A stretch of DNA of 64,000 nt from Streptomyces olivochromogenes (GTDB lineage: Bacteria; Actinomycetota; Actinomycetes; Streptomycetales; Streptomycetaceae). Location of the stretch: positions 29,192-93,191 of the forward strand of contig NZ_KQ948479.1 of assembly GCF_001514115.1 (NCBI RefSeq), read 5' to 3'. This document shows positions 39,245 through 46,293 of this stretch, piece after piece. The number at the start of each line of letters is the position of its first letter. The first letter of the stretch is position 1. A program made the position numbers and the translations under genes. The notes beneath the pieces are model-generated. The model saw only the letters and a list, made by a program, of their open reading frames with translations. It was not told the origin of the DNA and made no database searches.

Positions 39245-39859
39245 TCAGGCGGTGCAGTAGGGGGTGTTGGGGAGTCCGGTGAGGGCGGCGATGGCGTCGC
39301 CGGTCAGGTGGTGGTGCTGGTGGAGCGCACTGGCGACGGCGGTGACGGCTGCCCAGTGGGTGTTCAGGGCTTGGTCGGCGAGGTCGTGAATGTGCTGGTA
39401 GTGAACGTCTTTGTCGCCGAACCCGACGTGGGGGTTGATGGCGAGGAAGGACGCCCGGTCGCTGTGGGCGGCTACCTCATTCGCGACGGCCCGTGTGGGG
39501 CTCCACAGTCCGGCTTCGTGCAGCCACCGGTCTGCGGCGCGTTCGCCGGCTGCGGAGTAGATGGCGTAGGCGTGGCCGTCGGCGAGGTGGCAGGCGTAGG
39601 TGATACCGCCTACTTCGGTGGTGGCCTCGCCGTGGACGATTTCGGCGGAGTGGAGGTGGGCTCGCGCGGTGAGGACGGTGATCGCGTGTCCGGATTCGTG
39701 GATGGCCCGGAGGTAGTCGAGCTGCGTTTCGGTTAGGCCCAGGGCGGTGTCGCTGTCGTCGCCAATGTCGGCTGCGTAGTTCCGGGTGGGGTAGGGCTGG
39801 CCGATAACACAGATGCCGTCGTGCCACGTGCTGGCGGGCGCTGCCGGGGTGCTGGTCAT
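39245..39859 (-). CDS. M41-like (FtsH-peptidase-type) stand-alone metallopeptidase
   Basis: The 204-residue product has AIHESGHAITVLTA with His54, Glu55 and His58, the HExGH zinc site of M41/FtsH peptidases, followed by AAGERAADRWL and VAAHSDRASF (Asp134 as likely third ligand), mirroring the FtsH order. The ATPase and membrane parts of FtsH are absent. It lies in the transfer operon next to spdB. Substrate unknown; it could cleave a regulator or a host factor. Confidence 0.65.
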   Translation of the reverse strand: MTSTPAAPASTWHDGICVIGQPYPTRNYAADIGDDSDTALGLTETQLDYLRAIHESGHAITVLTARAHLHSAEIVHGEATTEVGGITYACHLADGHAYAIYSAAGERAADRWLHEAGLWSPTRAVANEVAAHSDRASFLAINPHVGFGDKDVHYQHIHDLADQALNTHWAAVTAVASALHQHHHLTGDAIAALTGLPNTPYCTA

Positions 39860-39904
39860 CGGGATCGGTGTCCTTCCGGGAAGTTCGGGCGGGCGGTCTG
39901 GGGG

Positions 39905-40126
39905 TCAGTGGCTGTGGTGGATGGGGGCCTGGAGGACCGTGTCGGGGGCGGTGTTGGCGGCGAGGGCCTCGAGCGCGTCGGCGATCCGGTCCAGGGCGAC
40001 GGCCTTGGCGAGGCTGGCGTGGACGTCGGCCTCGTGGAGCTGGCCGGCGCTGAGCCGGTTGAAGCCGTCACGGGGGATGAGGGCCTGGCGGGCGAGCTTG
40101 CGGTATTCGGCGGCGGTGTCGGCCAT
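39905..40126 (-). CDS. Hypothetical 73-aa helical protein
   Basis: The product (MADTAAEYRKLARQALIPRD...) is almost entirely helical with AKAVALDRIADALEALAA and ends in HHSH. Its leader repeats the ribosome-site block AAGGACACCGANCCC also found before the M41-like and spdB-like genes. No family recognised. Confidence 0.6.
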   Translation of the reverse strand: MADTAAEYRKLARQALIPRDGFNRLSAGQLHEADVHASLAKAVALDRIADALEALAANTAPDTVLQAPIHHSH

Positions 40127-40149
40127 GGGGTTCGGTGTCCTTCCGGTGG

Positions 40150-40464
40150 TCAGGCGGCGGGCGCCCAGCGGGCGGCGGTCTTGCGGAGGGCTTCGTGCCA
40201 GTCGCCGGTGAACGCGGCGGGGGCTTCGGGGTAGATGTCGGATCCGATGATCTGGAAGACCCGCATGCGGGCCTGCGCGTCCAAGATCTGAGGCACGCGG
40301 GCCTCGACGTACGCCTCGTACGCCTTGTGGCTCTCACTGGCCTCCGCGGTCCCTTCGCCGCGCCAGGGGCTCCAGTCGGGGTTCTGGGCTACGTACTCGG
40401 CGCTGGCCTGCACGTGCGCGGCGTGGCGTGCGTTGTCGTCGGCGTCGGTCATGGTGTCGATCAC
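40150..40464 (-). CDS. Hypothetical 104-aa protein
   Basis: Start GTG 40462-40464 has AAAGGA eight bases upstream; an ATG four codons later is an alternative. The acidic product contains SASEYVAQNP-like ASAEYVAQNPDWSPWRGEGT and a C-terminal FTGDWHEALRKTAARW. It is part of the transfer operon leader genes. Function unknown. Confidence 0.6.
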   Translation of the reverse strand: MIDTMTDADDNARHAAHVQASAEYVAQNPDWSPWRGEGTAEASESHKAYEAYVEARVPQILDAQARMRVFQIIGSDIYPEAPAAFTGDWHEALRKTAARWAPAA

Positions 40465-40511
40465 GGCGTTGGTCCTTTCTCGTGTGGTGCGGACGGGTGG
40501 TCGGGGGCGGG

Positions 40512-40649
40512 TCAGCCGCGGCCGATGGCCTTGCAGGCGTCGCAGACTCCGCCGTTCCAGTTGTCGAAGACGCCACCGCAGCCGTTGCACTGGCCGGAGT
40601 TCGCGACCACGTGCCACAGGCGGATGGCCTTCTTCTTCAGGTCCTTCAT
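40512..40649 (-). CDS. Small zinc-ribbon protein, 45 aa
   Basis: ATG 40647-40649 follows AAGGAG. The product MKDLKKKAIRLWHVVANSGQ continues with CNGCGG and CDACKA, one CxxC-CxxC zinc knuckle, behind a basic amphipathic helix. It may be an RNA- or DNA-binding adaptor. Confidence 0.6.
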   Translation of the reverse strand: MKDLKKKAIRLWHVVANSGQCNGCGGVFDNWNGGVCDACKAIGRG

Positions 40650-40743
40650 GGGGTGGTGCTCCTTCCGGTGGTGCGCGGTGGGGTGGTTGCTGGTCGTGCT
40701 CGGCACCGGGCCACCGTGGTGGCTGACCCGGCACCGGGCGCGG

Positions 40744-41160
40744 TCAGAGCGGGTTGAGGTCGTAGACGGTCTTGGCGATGTCGGTGCGGGGGGTGATGTA
40801 GGCGTCGTGGTCGGCGAAGTCGGCGCCCGCGGTGCGGGCCTGGTCCTGGGTGTCGGTGGGGAGGGTGCGGAGTGCCGGGTTCTCGTCGGCGTTCAGCAGC
40901 CGGGCGACGAGGGCGGCGATGAGGGCGGCCACGTCGATCTGCTGGCCGGCCGGGTCGGTGGATCCGGCGAGCATGGTGACGACGGTCTGCGTCTGCTGGA
41001 TCGTCAGCCGGTCCACGGCCAGGGCGCGGACGCCGTCGGCGATGAGGTCCAGGCCGTGGTGGAAGCCGGCCAGGTCGTCGAGGAGGCCGGCGAGGTCGTC
41101 GTTCAGGGGCGGGACCGCGTTGTCCGCGGTGTGCACGTGCGTGCCCGGGTGCGCGGCCAT
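40744..41160 (-). CDS. Hypothetical 138-aa helical protein
   Basis: The product has long helices (LNDDLAGLLDDLAGFHHGLD, QQTQTVVTMLAGS, VAALIAALVARLLNADE). Its start overlaps the upstream stop (TGATG), so it is coupled to the 211-residue protein. It is in the promoter-proximal part of the transfer operon. No motif recognised. Confidence 0.65.
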   Translation of the reverse strand: MAAHPGTHVHTADNAVPPLNDDLAGLLDDLAGFHHGLDLIADGVRALAVDRLTIQQTQTVVTMLAGSTDPAGQQIDVAALIAALVARLLNADENPALRTLPTDTQDQARTAGADFADHDAYITPRTDIAKTVYDLNPL

Positions 41161-41795
41161 CAGTCGTCGTCCTCATCCGCGTACGGGTCGACGATCTCGC
41201 CGAACCAGTCGTCCAGAGCCGCGATCGCGCGGGGCATGTCGACCTGCCGGTGGTCCAGCACGGTCTTCGTGATCTCACGCGGATCCAGCTCGAGGAACGT
41301 GTCGACGATCTCGGCTGCCAGCTCCGGGTCAGTGGAGATGAAGGCGTCCGCGGTCCACTCCCCCGAGTCGATGACCTCGCCGGTCTGGCCTTCCATCCGC
41401 GCCATCAGCTCGGCACAACGGCGGGCAACGCTGGCGTCGTCGACCTCGATGAGCGCTTCAATGGCGGGCTGGGCCTGCTGGAACGCGGCACGCAGCTTGT
41501 CGTCGTGGGCGCTCATCGAGTCGATGACGTCGGCGAGGGTTTCGGCCTGCTTTGCGGACAGGTCGATGCTGTGGCAGCGGTCGACGTCGTCACCGGTAAC
41601 CCCGATCGGGGCGAGGTTCAAGCGGATCGTCGGCTTGTCACCGGGCTTCCGCAGTCCCTCCAGCAGATGCAGGGCCTCGGACAGGTGCTCGATGGCCCGG
41701 TTCCGAACCGCCTTCTCGGCCTCGCAGAGGGGGCAGCCGGTGACGAAGCGGAGGGTCTTGAGGTGGTTGTGGCCGGCGTCCGGGTTGCGTTCCAT
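41160..41795 (-). CDS. Hypothetical 211-aa protein
   Basis: This acidic protein starts MERNPDAGHNHLKTLRFVTG and has one CPLCEAE motif, then helical segments (RNRAIEHLSEALHLLEGL, AAFQQAQPAIEALI). It overlaps both neighbours by one to three bases, so translation of 41795-42004, this gene and 40744-41160 is coupled. Function unknown. Confidence 0.65.
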   Translation of the reverse strand: MERNPDAGHNHLKTLRFVTGCPLCEAEKAVRNRAIEHLSEALHLLEGLRKPGDKPTIRLNLAPIGVTGDDVDRCHSIDLSAKQAETLADVIDSMSAHDDKLRAAFQQAQPAIEALIEVDDASVARRCAELMARMEGQTGEVIDSGEWTADAFISTDPELAAEIVDTFLELDPREITKTVLDHRQVDMPRAIAALDDWFGEIVDPYADEDDD

Positions 41796-42004
41796 CAGAC
41801 CGTCACCTTCTTCACGATGACGAGGAAGGAGTCGGCGGCGAGGTCCATGACGACCTCGGCGGGCTGGCCCTCAAGGCGGAGGGCCTCGGCGAACTCCTCA
41901 GCCGGCCAACTGCCGCGCGGGGCGCCGGCGGGGAACGACTCGAGGACGGTGGTCTTGGGAGTGGTGCTAGCACTGCTTGTCGATGCGCAAGTAACATCAC
42001 GCAT
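41795..42004 (-). CDS. Hypothetical 69-aa protein, first gene of transfer operon
   Basis: ATG 42002-42004 is preceded by AGGAGG eight bases away, the best ribosome site in the operon. The product has a Ser/Thr-rich N-terminus and AEEFAEALRLEGQPAEVV. The first codons contain a second copy of the operator found in the upstream promoter. It is the first gene after the TTGTCA-TAGTGT promoter. Confidence 0.65.
   Translation of the reverse strand: MRDVTCASTSSASTTPKTTVLESFPAGAPRGSWPAEEFAEALRLEGQPAEVVMDLAADSFLVIVKKVTV
41974..41993. promoter_or_regulatory. Second copy of the transfer-operon operator
   Basis: On the minus strand TACTTGCGCATCGACAAGCA differs from the upstream operator (TACTTGCGCATTGACAAGTA at 42131-42150) at only two of 20 positions and lies in the opposite orientation. 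It is inside the first codons of the operon. A repressor bound at both sites could loop or block transcription. Confidence 0.65.
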
Positions 42005-42076
42005 TAGGTCGACCTCCTGGTGAAGCAGGGGTTCGGCTGTCCGTTCCGGTGTTGAAGCACCGTTCGGGACTGGGAG

Positions 42077-42109
42077 CCCCGGTCGGCCACAACCCGACCG
42101 GGGTTTCTT
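42077..42109. terminator. Leader hairpin, 10-bp perfect stem, T-rich on plus side
   Basis: CCCCGGTCGG (42077-42086) pairs with CCGACCGGGG (42094-42103), followed on the plus strand by TTTCTT. Read on the minus strand it lies in the long 5' leader of the transfer operon, so it may be an attenuator; on the plus strand it would block antisense read-through towards the 42169 gene. Confidence 0.6.
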
Positions 42110-42118
42110 GCTGTACCG

Positions 42119-42152
42119 ACACTACGACAGTACTTGCGCATTGACAAGTACT
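42119..42152 (-). promoter_or_regulatory. Transfer-operon promoter with operator
   Basis: On the minus strand -35 TTGTCA (42147-42142) and -10 TAGTGT (42124-42119) are spaced by 17 bases, matching Streptomyces vegetative promoters. A perfect inverted repeat, AGTACTTG (42129-42136) and CAAGTACT (42145-42152) with 8 bases between, covers the -35 box and most of the spacer. The divergent HTH gene starts 17 bases away at 42169, so its product is the likely repressor. Confidence 0.7.
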
Positions 42153-42168
42153 ATGGAGAGGTGAGTTC

Positions 42169-42462
42169 ATGGCAGCAGCAGACGAAAGGAGGGAGATCCC
42201 CGAGATGGTGACGTTCACGGAGATCGCAAAGCGTGTGACGGACCGGCAGCTGGTCCCCAGACCGATCACACGCCAGGGCGTCCGGCACATCGCGGAGACC
42301 GACCCGGCATGGCCGGTACCGGCCGAGAAGTGGATGAAGATCGGAAACGCCTGGGCGATGCCGTGGGAGCCCGTCGAGGAGTTCTTCAAGAACCGTGAGG
42401 TCCGCGGGCGAGGCCCAGCCAAGGCCCAGCAACGACAGCCAGAGGTAGGCGACGAGGGCTGA
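42169..42462 (+). CDS. Small HTH regulator A (candidate transfer repressor)
   Basis: ATG 42169 has GAGAGG seven bases upstream. The 97-residue product contains VTFTEIAKRVTDRQLVPRPI and RQGVRHIAETDPAWPVPAEK, a helix-turn-helix-like fold, then GNAWAMPWEPVEEFFKNREV and RGRGPAK. It is a paralogue of the 44058-44315 protein (shared VTFT, ITxxGxRxIA, GNAxxM, FK and RGRGP). It faces the transfer operon across an operator, a KorA/KorB-like layout. Confidence 0.7.
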   Translation: MAAADERREIPEMVTFTEIAKRVTDRQLVPRPITRQGVRHIAETDPAWPVPAEKWMKIGNAWAMPWEPVEEFFKNREVRGRGPAKAQQRQPEVGDEG

Positions 42463-42648
42463 CAGTGCGCCCGCATGCGGTCCTCCAGAGTCGTCGATCA
42501 GTACTGACTCCATGCCAGCACCGGTCGCAGGCCTCGGAGTTGAGGCGGCTGTTGGCAATCAGGCCGACGATGATTTGCCAACAGACAAAGACCGCGAACA
42601 GGGCGCCAAGCCCTCCCGGCGAGATGAGAGAGGAGGAAGACTCGGCGC

Positions 42649-43854
42649 ATGACGACCTTCCCGGAACTGCTCCGTGAGTGGCGCCTGGCTGCCCACATGT
42701 CCCTCGCGGACCTGGCCCAGCGCGTCCGCTACGACCGCACGTCGCTGCACAACTTCGAGACCGGCCGCCGGCCGACCCCGTTGTCTGTGGCGGAGGCCGC
42801 GGACGAAGCGACCGGCGCGAACGGCGCGCTGGTGGAGGCGTGGAACCGGGAGGACCTTCAGCGGCGGGAGGCTGCGGCAACGCACCGGGTGAGGGCTGCG
42901 GCCCTGGCCATGACGCGGGATCTGACCGCGCTGGCGGACCTGGACATCGCAGAGCTGCAGGACGGTGTCGCCATTACGGCGGTCGACTATCTGGCTTCTC
43001 CCCCGGGTCCGATGATGGACCGGGCGCACGTGCTGCGCGGTGAAGCGTTCGAGCGGATCCGGTCCGGGCATCACCGTCCGGCTGACCGGTCCGATCTGTA
43101 CGTGGCCGCGGGCCGCCTGTCCGGGGTGCTGTCGTACGCGCTGCTGGATATGGGCGATGCGGACGAGGCGCTCGAGCACGCCACCGCGGCGGGCCGGTGC
43201 GCCGAGTTCGCCGGGGACGCCGAGCTGGCCGCGTGGGTGGCGGGTACGAAGTCGCTGATCGCGCGCTTCCAGGGCGACTACGGGCGCGCGCTGGAGTACA
43301 TCCGGGACGGCTACCAGTGGGTTGGGGCCGGGCACGGCACCGGTGAGGCGCGTCTGCGCTGCGGTGAGGCCCAGTGCCTCGCGAACCTCGGTGACAGCCG
43401 GGCCGCGAACCAGGCCCTGGACGGCGCCGAAGCCGCACGGGAACGGATCCGCCGCCCGGACTCTCTCGAGGGTCTGTTCGGGTTCTCGAGGGCGAAGCAG
43501 TCCTACTACGCCGGGTCCAGCTTGATCTGGCTGCAGGGCGGCCACGACGCGGAGCGCGCGGCGCGGGAAGCCCTCGAGGCGATCGCGCTGTGGCAGTCCG
43601 GTCCGGTGGAAGAGCGGTCGCTGGATGACGAGCGGCTCGCCCACATCTACCTCGCCACGGCCCGGGTGCAGCTCGATGACGTGGAAGGCGCGGCCGATGC
43701 CCTGGTGCCGGTCCTGTCGTTGCCAGTGGAAGAACAGATTTCGTGGATCGTGAAGCGAATGGACCGGGTGGCGGGAATGCTCGGTGCTCCCCGGTACGCC
43801 GGTAACCAGACGGCTACCGAGACTGTCGAGCAGATCAACGCCCTTGCGGCGTGA
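42649..43854 (+). CDS. XRE-family regulator with TPR-like domain
   Basis: The 401-residue product has an N-terminal HTH (about 5-60, LREWRLAAHMSLADLAQRVR, then TSLHNFETGRRPTPLSVAEA) and a long helical C-terminal part of tetratricopeptide-like repeats (about 110-390; DMGDADEALEHATAAGRCAE, FQGDYGRALEYIRDG, RAANQALDGAEAA). This plan is very common in Streptomyces, and TPR domains of such regulators often bind peptides. AGGAGG lies 12 bases upstream. It may control the phage-plasmid state. Confidence 0.85.
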   Translation: MTTFPELLREWRLAAHMSLADLAQRVRYDRTSLHNFETGRRPTPLSVAEAADEATGANGALVEAWNREDLQRREAAATHRVRAAALAMTRDLTALADLDIAELQDGVAITAVDYLASPPGPMMDRAHVLRGEAFERIRSGHHRPADRSDLYVAAGRLSGVLSYALLDMGDADEALEHATAAGRCAEFAGDAELAAWVAGTKSLIARFQGDYGRALEYIRDGYQWVGAGHGTGEARLRCGEAQCLANLGDSRAANQALDGAEAARERIRRPDSLEGLFGFSRAKQSYYAGSSLIWLQGGHDAERAAREALEAIALWQSGPVEERSLDDERLAHIYLATARVQLDDVEGAADALVPVLSLPVEEQISWIVKRMDRVAGMLGAPRYAGNQTATETVEQINALAA

Positions 43855-43998
43855 AGGAAGGAGCGTGTCAGGTGCGTAGCCCGCCCTGAACAGCAGAGAC
43901 GGCCGATCCGGGTTTCCCCGGTCGACCGCCTCCACGCCGGCGTACTGCGAATACGACCCGGCAGCACAGAGACCCACTCCTGAAAGAAGGACCTGTAC

Positions 43999-44061
43999 GT
44001 GTCGAGCCTAGCGACAACTTCGAGAACATCGAAGTTCAAGGGTGCCGGTGATCCCCAGTGA
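43999..44061 (+). CDS. 20-codon leader ORF coupled to HTH regulator B
   Basis: GTG 43999 is preceded by AAGAAGGA at seven bases, a strong ribosome site. The frame encodes 20 residues (VSSLATTSRT then SKFKGAGDPQ) and stops with TGA at 44059-44061, which overlaps the GTG of the next gene as GTGA. The next gene has no ribosome site of its own, so this small frame probably delivers ribosomes to it. Confidence 0.6.
   Translation: MSSLATTSRTSKFKGAGDPQ
44016..44036. promoter_or_regulatory. Perfect inverted repeat before HTH regulator B
   Basis: AACTTCGA (44016-44023) and TCGAAGTT (44029-44036) are separated by GAACA. The site lies 22 bases before the start of the 85-residue HTH gene, as the other inverted repeat lies before its paralogue at 42169. 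Autoregulation is the simplest reading. Confidence 0.6.
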
Positions 44062-44315
44062 CCCGCAAAACACCCACCTTCGTCACCTTCACCACCGGCG
44101 CCCAGCTCCTCATCAACGAGGGCCTGGTGGAGAGCATCACGCCCGACGGCCTCCGGTACATCGCCCGAAAAGCCAAGGACTGGCCATTCGGGGACAAGCC
44201 CGGAAGGCACCCCTACGTCATGGTCGGCAACGCGCGAACCATGGAAACCGGTGTCTTCCTGGCGTACTTCAAGGCAGGACCGCCTCGAGGCGGCCGCGGG
44301 CCGAACAAGTCTTAG
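44058..44315 (+). CDS. Small HTH regulator B, paralogue of 42169-42462
   Basis: GTG 44058 is coupled by GTGA overlap to a short leader ORF. The 85-residue product has TFVTFTTGAQLLINEGLVES, then ITPDGLRYIARKAKDWPFGD, GNARTMETGVFLAYFKAG and RGGRGPNK, aligning throughout with the protein at 42169-42462. Probably a second regulator or an antagonist of the first (a repressor/anti-repressor or Cro-like pair). Confidence 0.7.
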   Translation: MTRKTPTFVTFTTGAQLLINEGLVESITPDGLRYIARKAKDWPFGDKPGRHPYVMVGNARTMETGVFLAYFKAGPPRGGRGPNKS

Positions 44316-44559
44316 GTCGCGTCTCCGACCAGCTCAGATCGCAGCCTGAGCCCGGAAACGCCGAACGGCCGGCTAGAGGTCGCAGCGCCCCATACCGGCC
44401 GTCCAAAGCACAACCAGCGGATTGGCGTCCGCTGGCTCGAGAAGTCCCACATGCGATTGAGCGAGGCTTCATGCTCAGAGTAGCGGGTGTTGGCGTATCG
44501 CCAAGTAGTCACCCTCATCAGACGCGCCACATGATCCACGTCGTGACGGAGGTGTCACG

Positions 44560-45828
44560 GTGAGGAAGCGCAGCGGTCGGCCGCCGCGGTTCGCGGCAAT
44601 CCCCAACGAGACGATCGATGACTCGGCGAGCCTGGACTTCATGGCTCTTGCCCTGCTCAGCGTGCTTCTCCGGCATCGAGACGGGTGGAACATTACGCTT
44701 GCGGTGATCGGCGCGAAGTACGGATATGGCCGTGATGCACTGGCGAAGGCGATGGGGTTTCTCCAGGTCGCCCGGTACGTGGTGAAGATCCGAATCATGT
44801 CGGCCGAAACCAACCAGTGGTCGACGGAGATGTGCGTCTACGACACGCCCGCCACGGACGCGGAGGTTGCCGCCCTGCTGGAGGCGGTTCGTCGGGAACC
44901 GGATGTGCGCGCAGTGCAGGTCATCGAGCCGACGGAGGCCGCTGTCGAACACGCGGCGAAGAGGCGGGCCAAGTTGCAGCCCGCGGACCGCCGGACCTCC
45001 CCCAGCGTCGCAATCCCCCGAGTGCCGGAAAACCCGCACTCGGGCGCGGCCAGCGAGAACGGCGAGTTTCCCCAGGTGAGCCCCGAGTGCCGGGATTCCC
45101 GACAGTCGGGGAACCCTGCAGTCTTTAAGAAGACGGTGAGTAAGAAGACTGGAGAAGATGAAGAGCCCTGGGGTGACGGCCGGAGGCCTTCTACAGGTAG
45201 GGGGTCATCGAGCGCTGGCGGCTCCGCCGCGTCCGGCAAGACGAAGCCCCCATTCTCCCGAGACGAACGCGCCCAGTACGACGCGTTCGTGAAAGCCCTC
45301 CCCTCCCCCCTCGCTGCTCTGGTGCCCCGAGGGCTGCCGGATGCTTTGGTGCGGGCCGTACTGGCCGCGGTGGACATCAGCAGCCCAGAAGGCCGCACCG
45401 TGGAGCAGCTGGTGCGGTACCGGCTGATGCCGAAGTGGGATCGGTACTACAGCTCCCGAGACCAGGCCGGCCCGATCGAGAAGCCGGTGGGTGTGCTGGT
45501 GGCGATGCTGCGCCGGGATGCCGAGTGCGGGGACGCCCGGTGCGACGAGCGGACGAACGTAGACACGGGGCAGGCATGCAGCGCGTGCGAGATGCGGGCT
45601 GTGGACCGGCGTGCCGACCGCGAGAAGGACCGGCAGACCTCGGATGCTGCCGTGGTTCCGGCTGCCGTTCCCGGACCGCGCACAACGGCTCCCAGGGCGT
45701 CGGCGGCTTCGGCAGTGAAGGTTGCGCCCGTGGTGGTGGACCCTGCGTCTGTTCCTCTTGGGAACTACCGGAGTGGTGCGCAGATGGCCCGGGCGGGGAT
45801 GGTCGACAAGGCGTACCGGCCGAGGTGA
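44560..45828 (+). CDS. Replication-initiator-like wHTH protein
   Basis: GTG 44560 has GGAGG seven bases upstream. The 422-residue product has an N-terminal winged-helix-like domain (about 20-110: SLDFMALALLSVLLRHRDGW, GAKYGYGRDALAKAMGFLQV), a low-complexity linker (about 140-235) and a C-terminal domain with CSACEMR and CGDARC cysteines. Homologous proteins occur on Streptomyces plasmids and plasmid-phages near replication regions. Repeats inside the gene support an origin function. Initiation activity itself is inference. Confidence 0.65.
   Translation: MRKRSGRPPRFAAIPNETIDDSASLDFMALALLSVLLRHRDGWNITLAVIGAKYGYGRDALAKAMGFLQVARYVVKIRIMSAETNQWSTEMCVYDTPATDAEVAALLEAVRREPDVRAVQVIEPTEAAVEHAAKRRAKLQPADRRTSPSVAIPRVPENPHSGAASENGEFPQVSPECRDSRQSGNPAVFKKTVSKKTGEDEEPWGDGRRPSTGRGSSSAGGSAASGKTKPPFSRDERAQYDAFVKALPSPLAALVPRGLPDALVRAVLAAVDISSPEGRTVEQLVRYRLMPKWDRYYSSRDQAGPIEKPVGVLVAMLRRDAECGDARCDERTNVDTGQACSACEMRAVDRRADREKDRQTSDAAVVPAAVPGPRTTAPRASAASAVKVAPVVVDPASVPLGNYRSGAQMARAGMVDKAYRPR
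45017..45110. repeat. Repeat cluster inside the rep-like gene: candidate origin iterons
   Basis: CCCGAGTGCCGG occurs at 45017-45028 and 45082-45093. The first copy pairs as an inverted repeat with GCACTCGGG (45036-45044), and CCCGACAGTCGGG (45098-45110) is a palindrome with one central base. They encode a low-complexity linker of the initiator-like protein, so the conserved feature is probably the DNA. Confidence 0.5.
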
Positions 45829-45844
45829 CCCCCAACACACTCCA

Positions 45845-45881
45845 TCTTGTATTGCGTACGTAATAGAAGATGAGTTAGTGT
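45845..45881 (+). promoter_or_regulatory. Promoter P1 with 27-bp palindromic operator
   Basis: The operator (45845-45871) has left half TCTTGTATTGCGT and right half ACGTAATAGAAGA, complementary except at two pairs. -35 TTGCGT (45852-45857) and -10 TAGTGT (45876-45881) are spaced by 18 bases. The same 27 bases recur at 49277-49303. P1 should drive the small membrane gene and the methyltransferase. Confidence 0.75.
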
Positions 45882-46016
45882 CTTACACGTACCCGGGACC
45901 GGCTGAACACAGCTACCAGGCCAGGATCAGCCGGCCCCGGACCCTCCCAAAACTCCAGGACGGGCGTGCCACAGCATCCCCGACAAGCCCCCACCACGCC
46001 CTCCTGGAGACCCGAA

Positions 46017-46178
46017 GTGACCGACGACAGCCCCCACAACGACCAGAACCCGACCCCCTACCTCAGCATCATCGCCCTCGCCGCCCTCTACTTGCTGATC
46101 CGCACGATCGGAGGCCAACCCGAAGACGCCACCGCCGCAATCACGGTGGCCAGCCCCCTACTCGACGTCCGCCTCTAG
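46017..46178 (+). CDS. Small single-helix membrane protein, 53 aa
   Basis: GTG 46017 has GGAG seven bases upstream. The product (VTDDSPHNDQNPTPYLSIIA) has one membrane helix, YLSIIALAALYLLIRTI, then a short tail. It is the first gene after promoter P1. No family recognised. Confidence 0.6.
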   Translation: MTDDSPHNDQNPTPYLSIIALAALYLLIRTIGGQPEDATAAITVASPLLDVRL

Positions 46179-46182
46179 CCAG

Positions 46183-46212
46183 GGCCCGCCCGAATCCCCC
46201 CGGGTGGGCCCT
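46183..46212 (+). terminator. Hairpin before methyltransferase gene
   Basis: GGGCCCGCCCG (46183-46193) pairs with CGGGTGGGCCC (46202-46212), one G-T wobble, and is followed by TCCCTC. Its right arm is identical to that of the hairpin after the methyltransferase gene. It may attenuate P1 transcription. Confidence 0.6.
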
Positions 46213-46293
46213 CCCTCATAAGCGGGGGGAACACGCGACAGATTCCACGGCACCGTGAAGGTGCGCCCACCCACCAACCTGCGGGAGCCCCGG

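Noticed and set aside
42559..43977. 472-codon minus-strand frame over the XRE-TPR gene
   Set aside because: No ribosome site or domain; the plus-strand frame has a clear XRE-TPR product.
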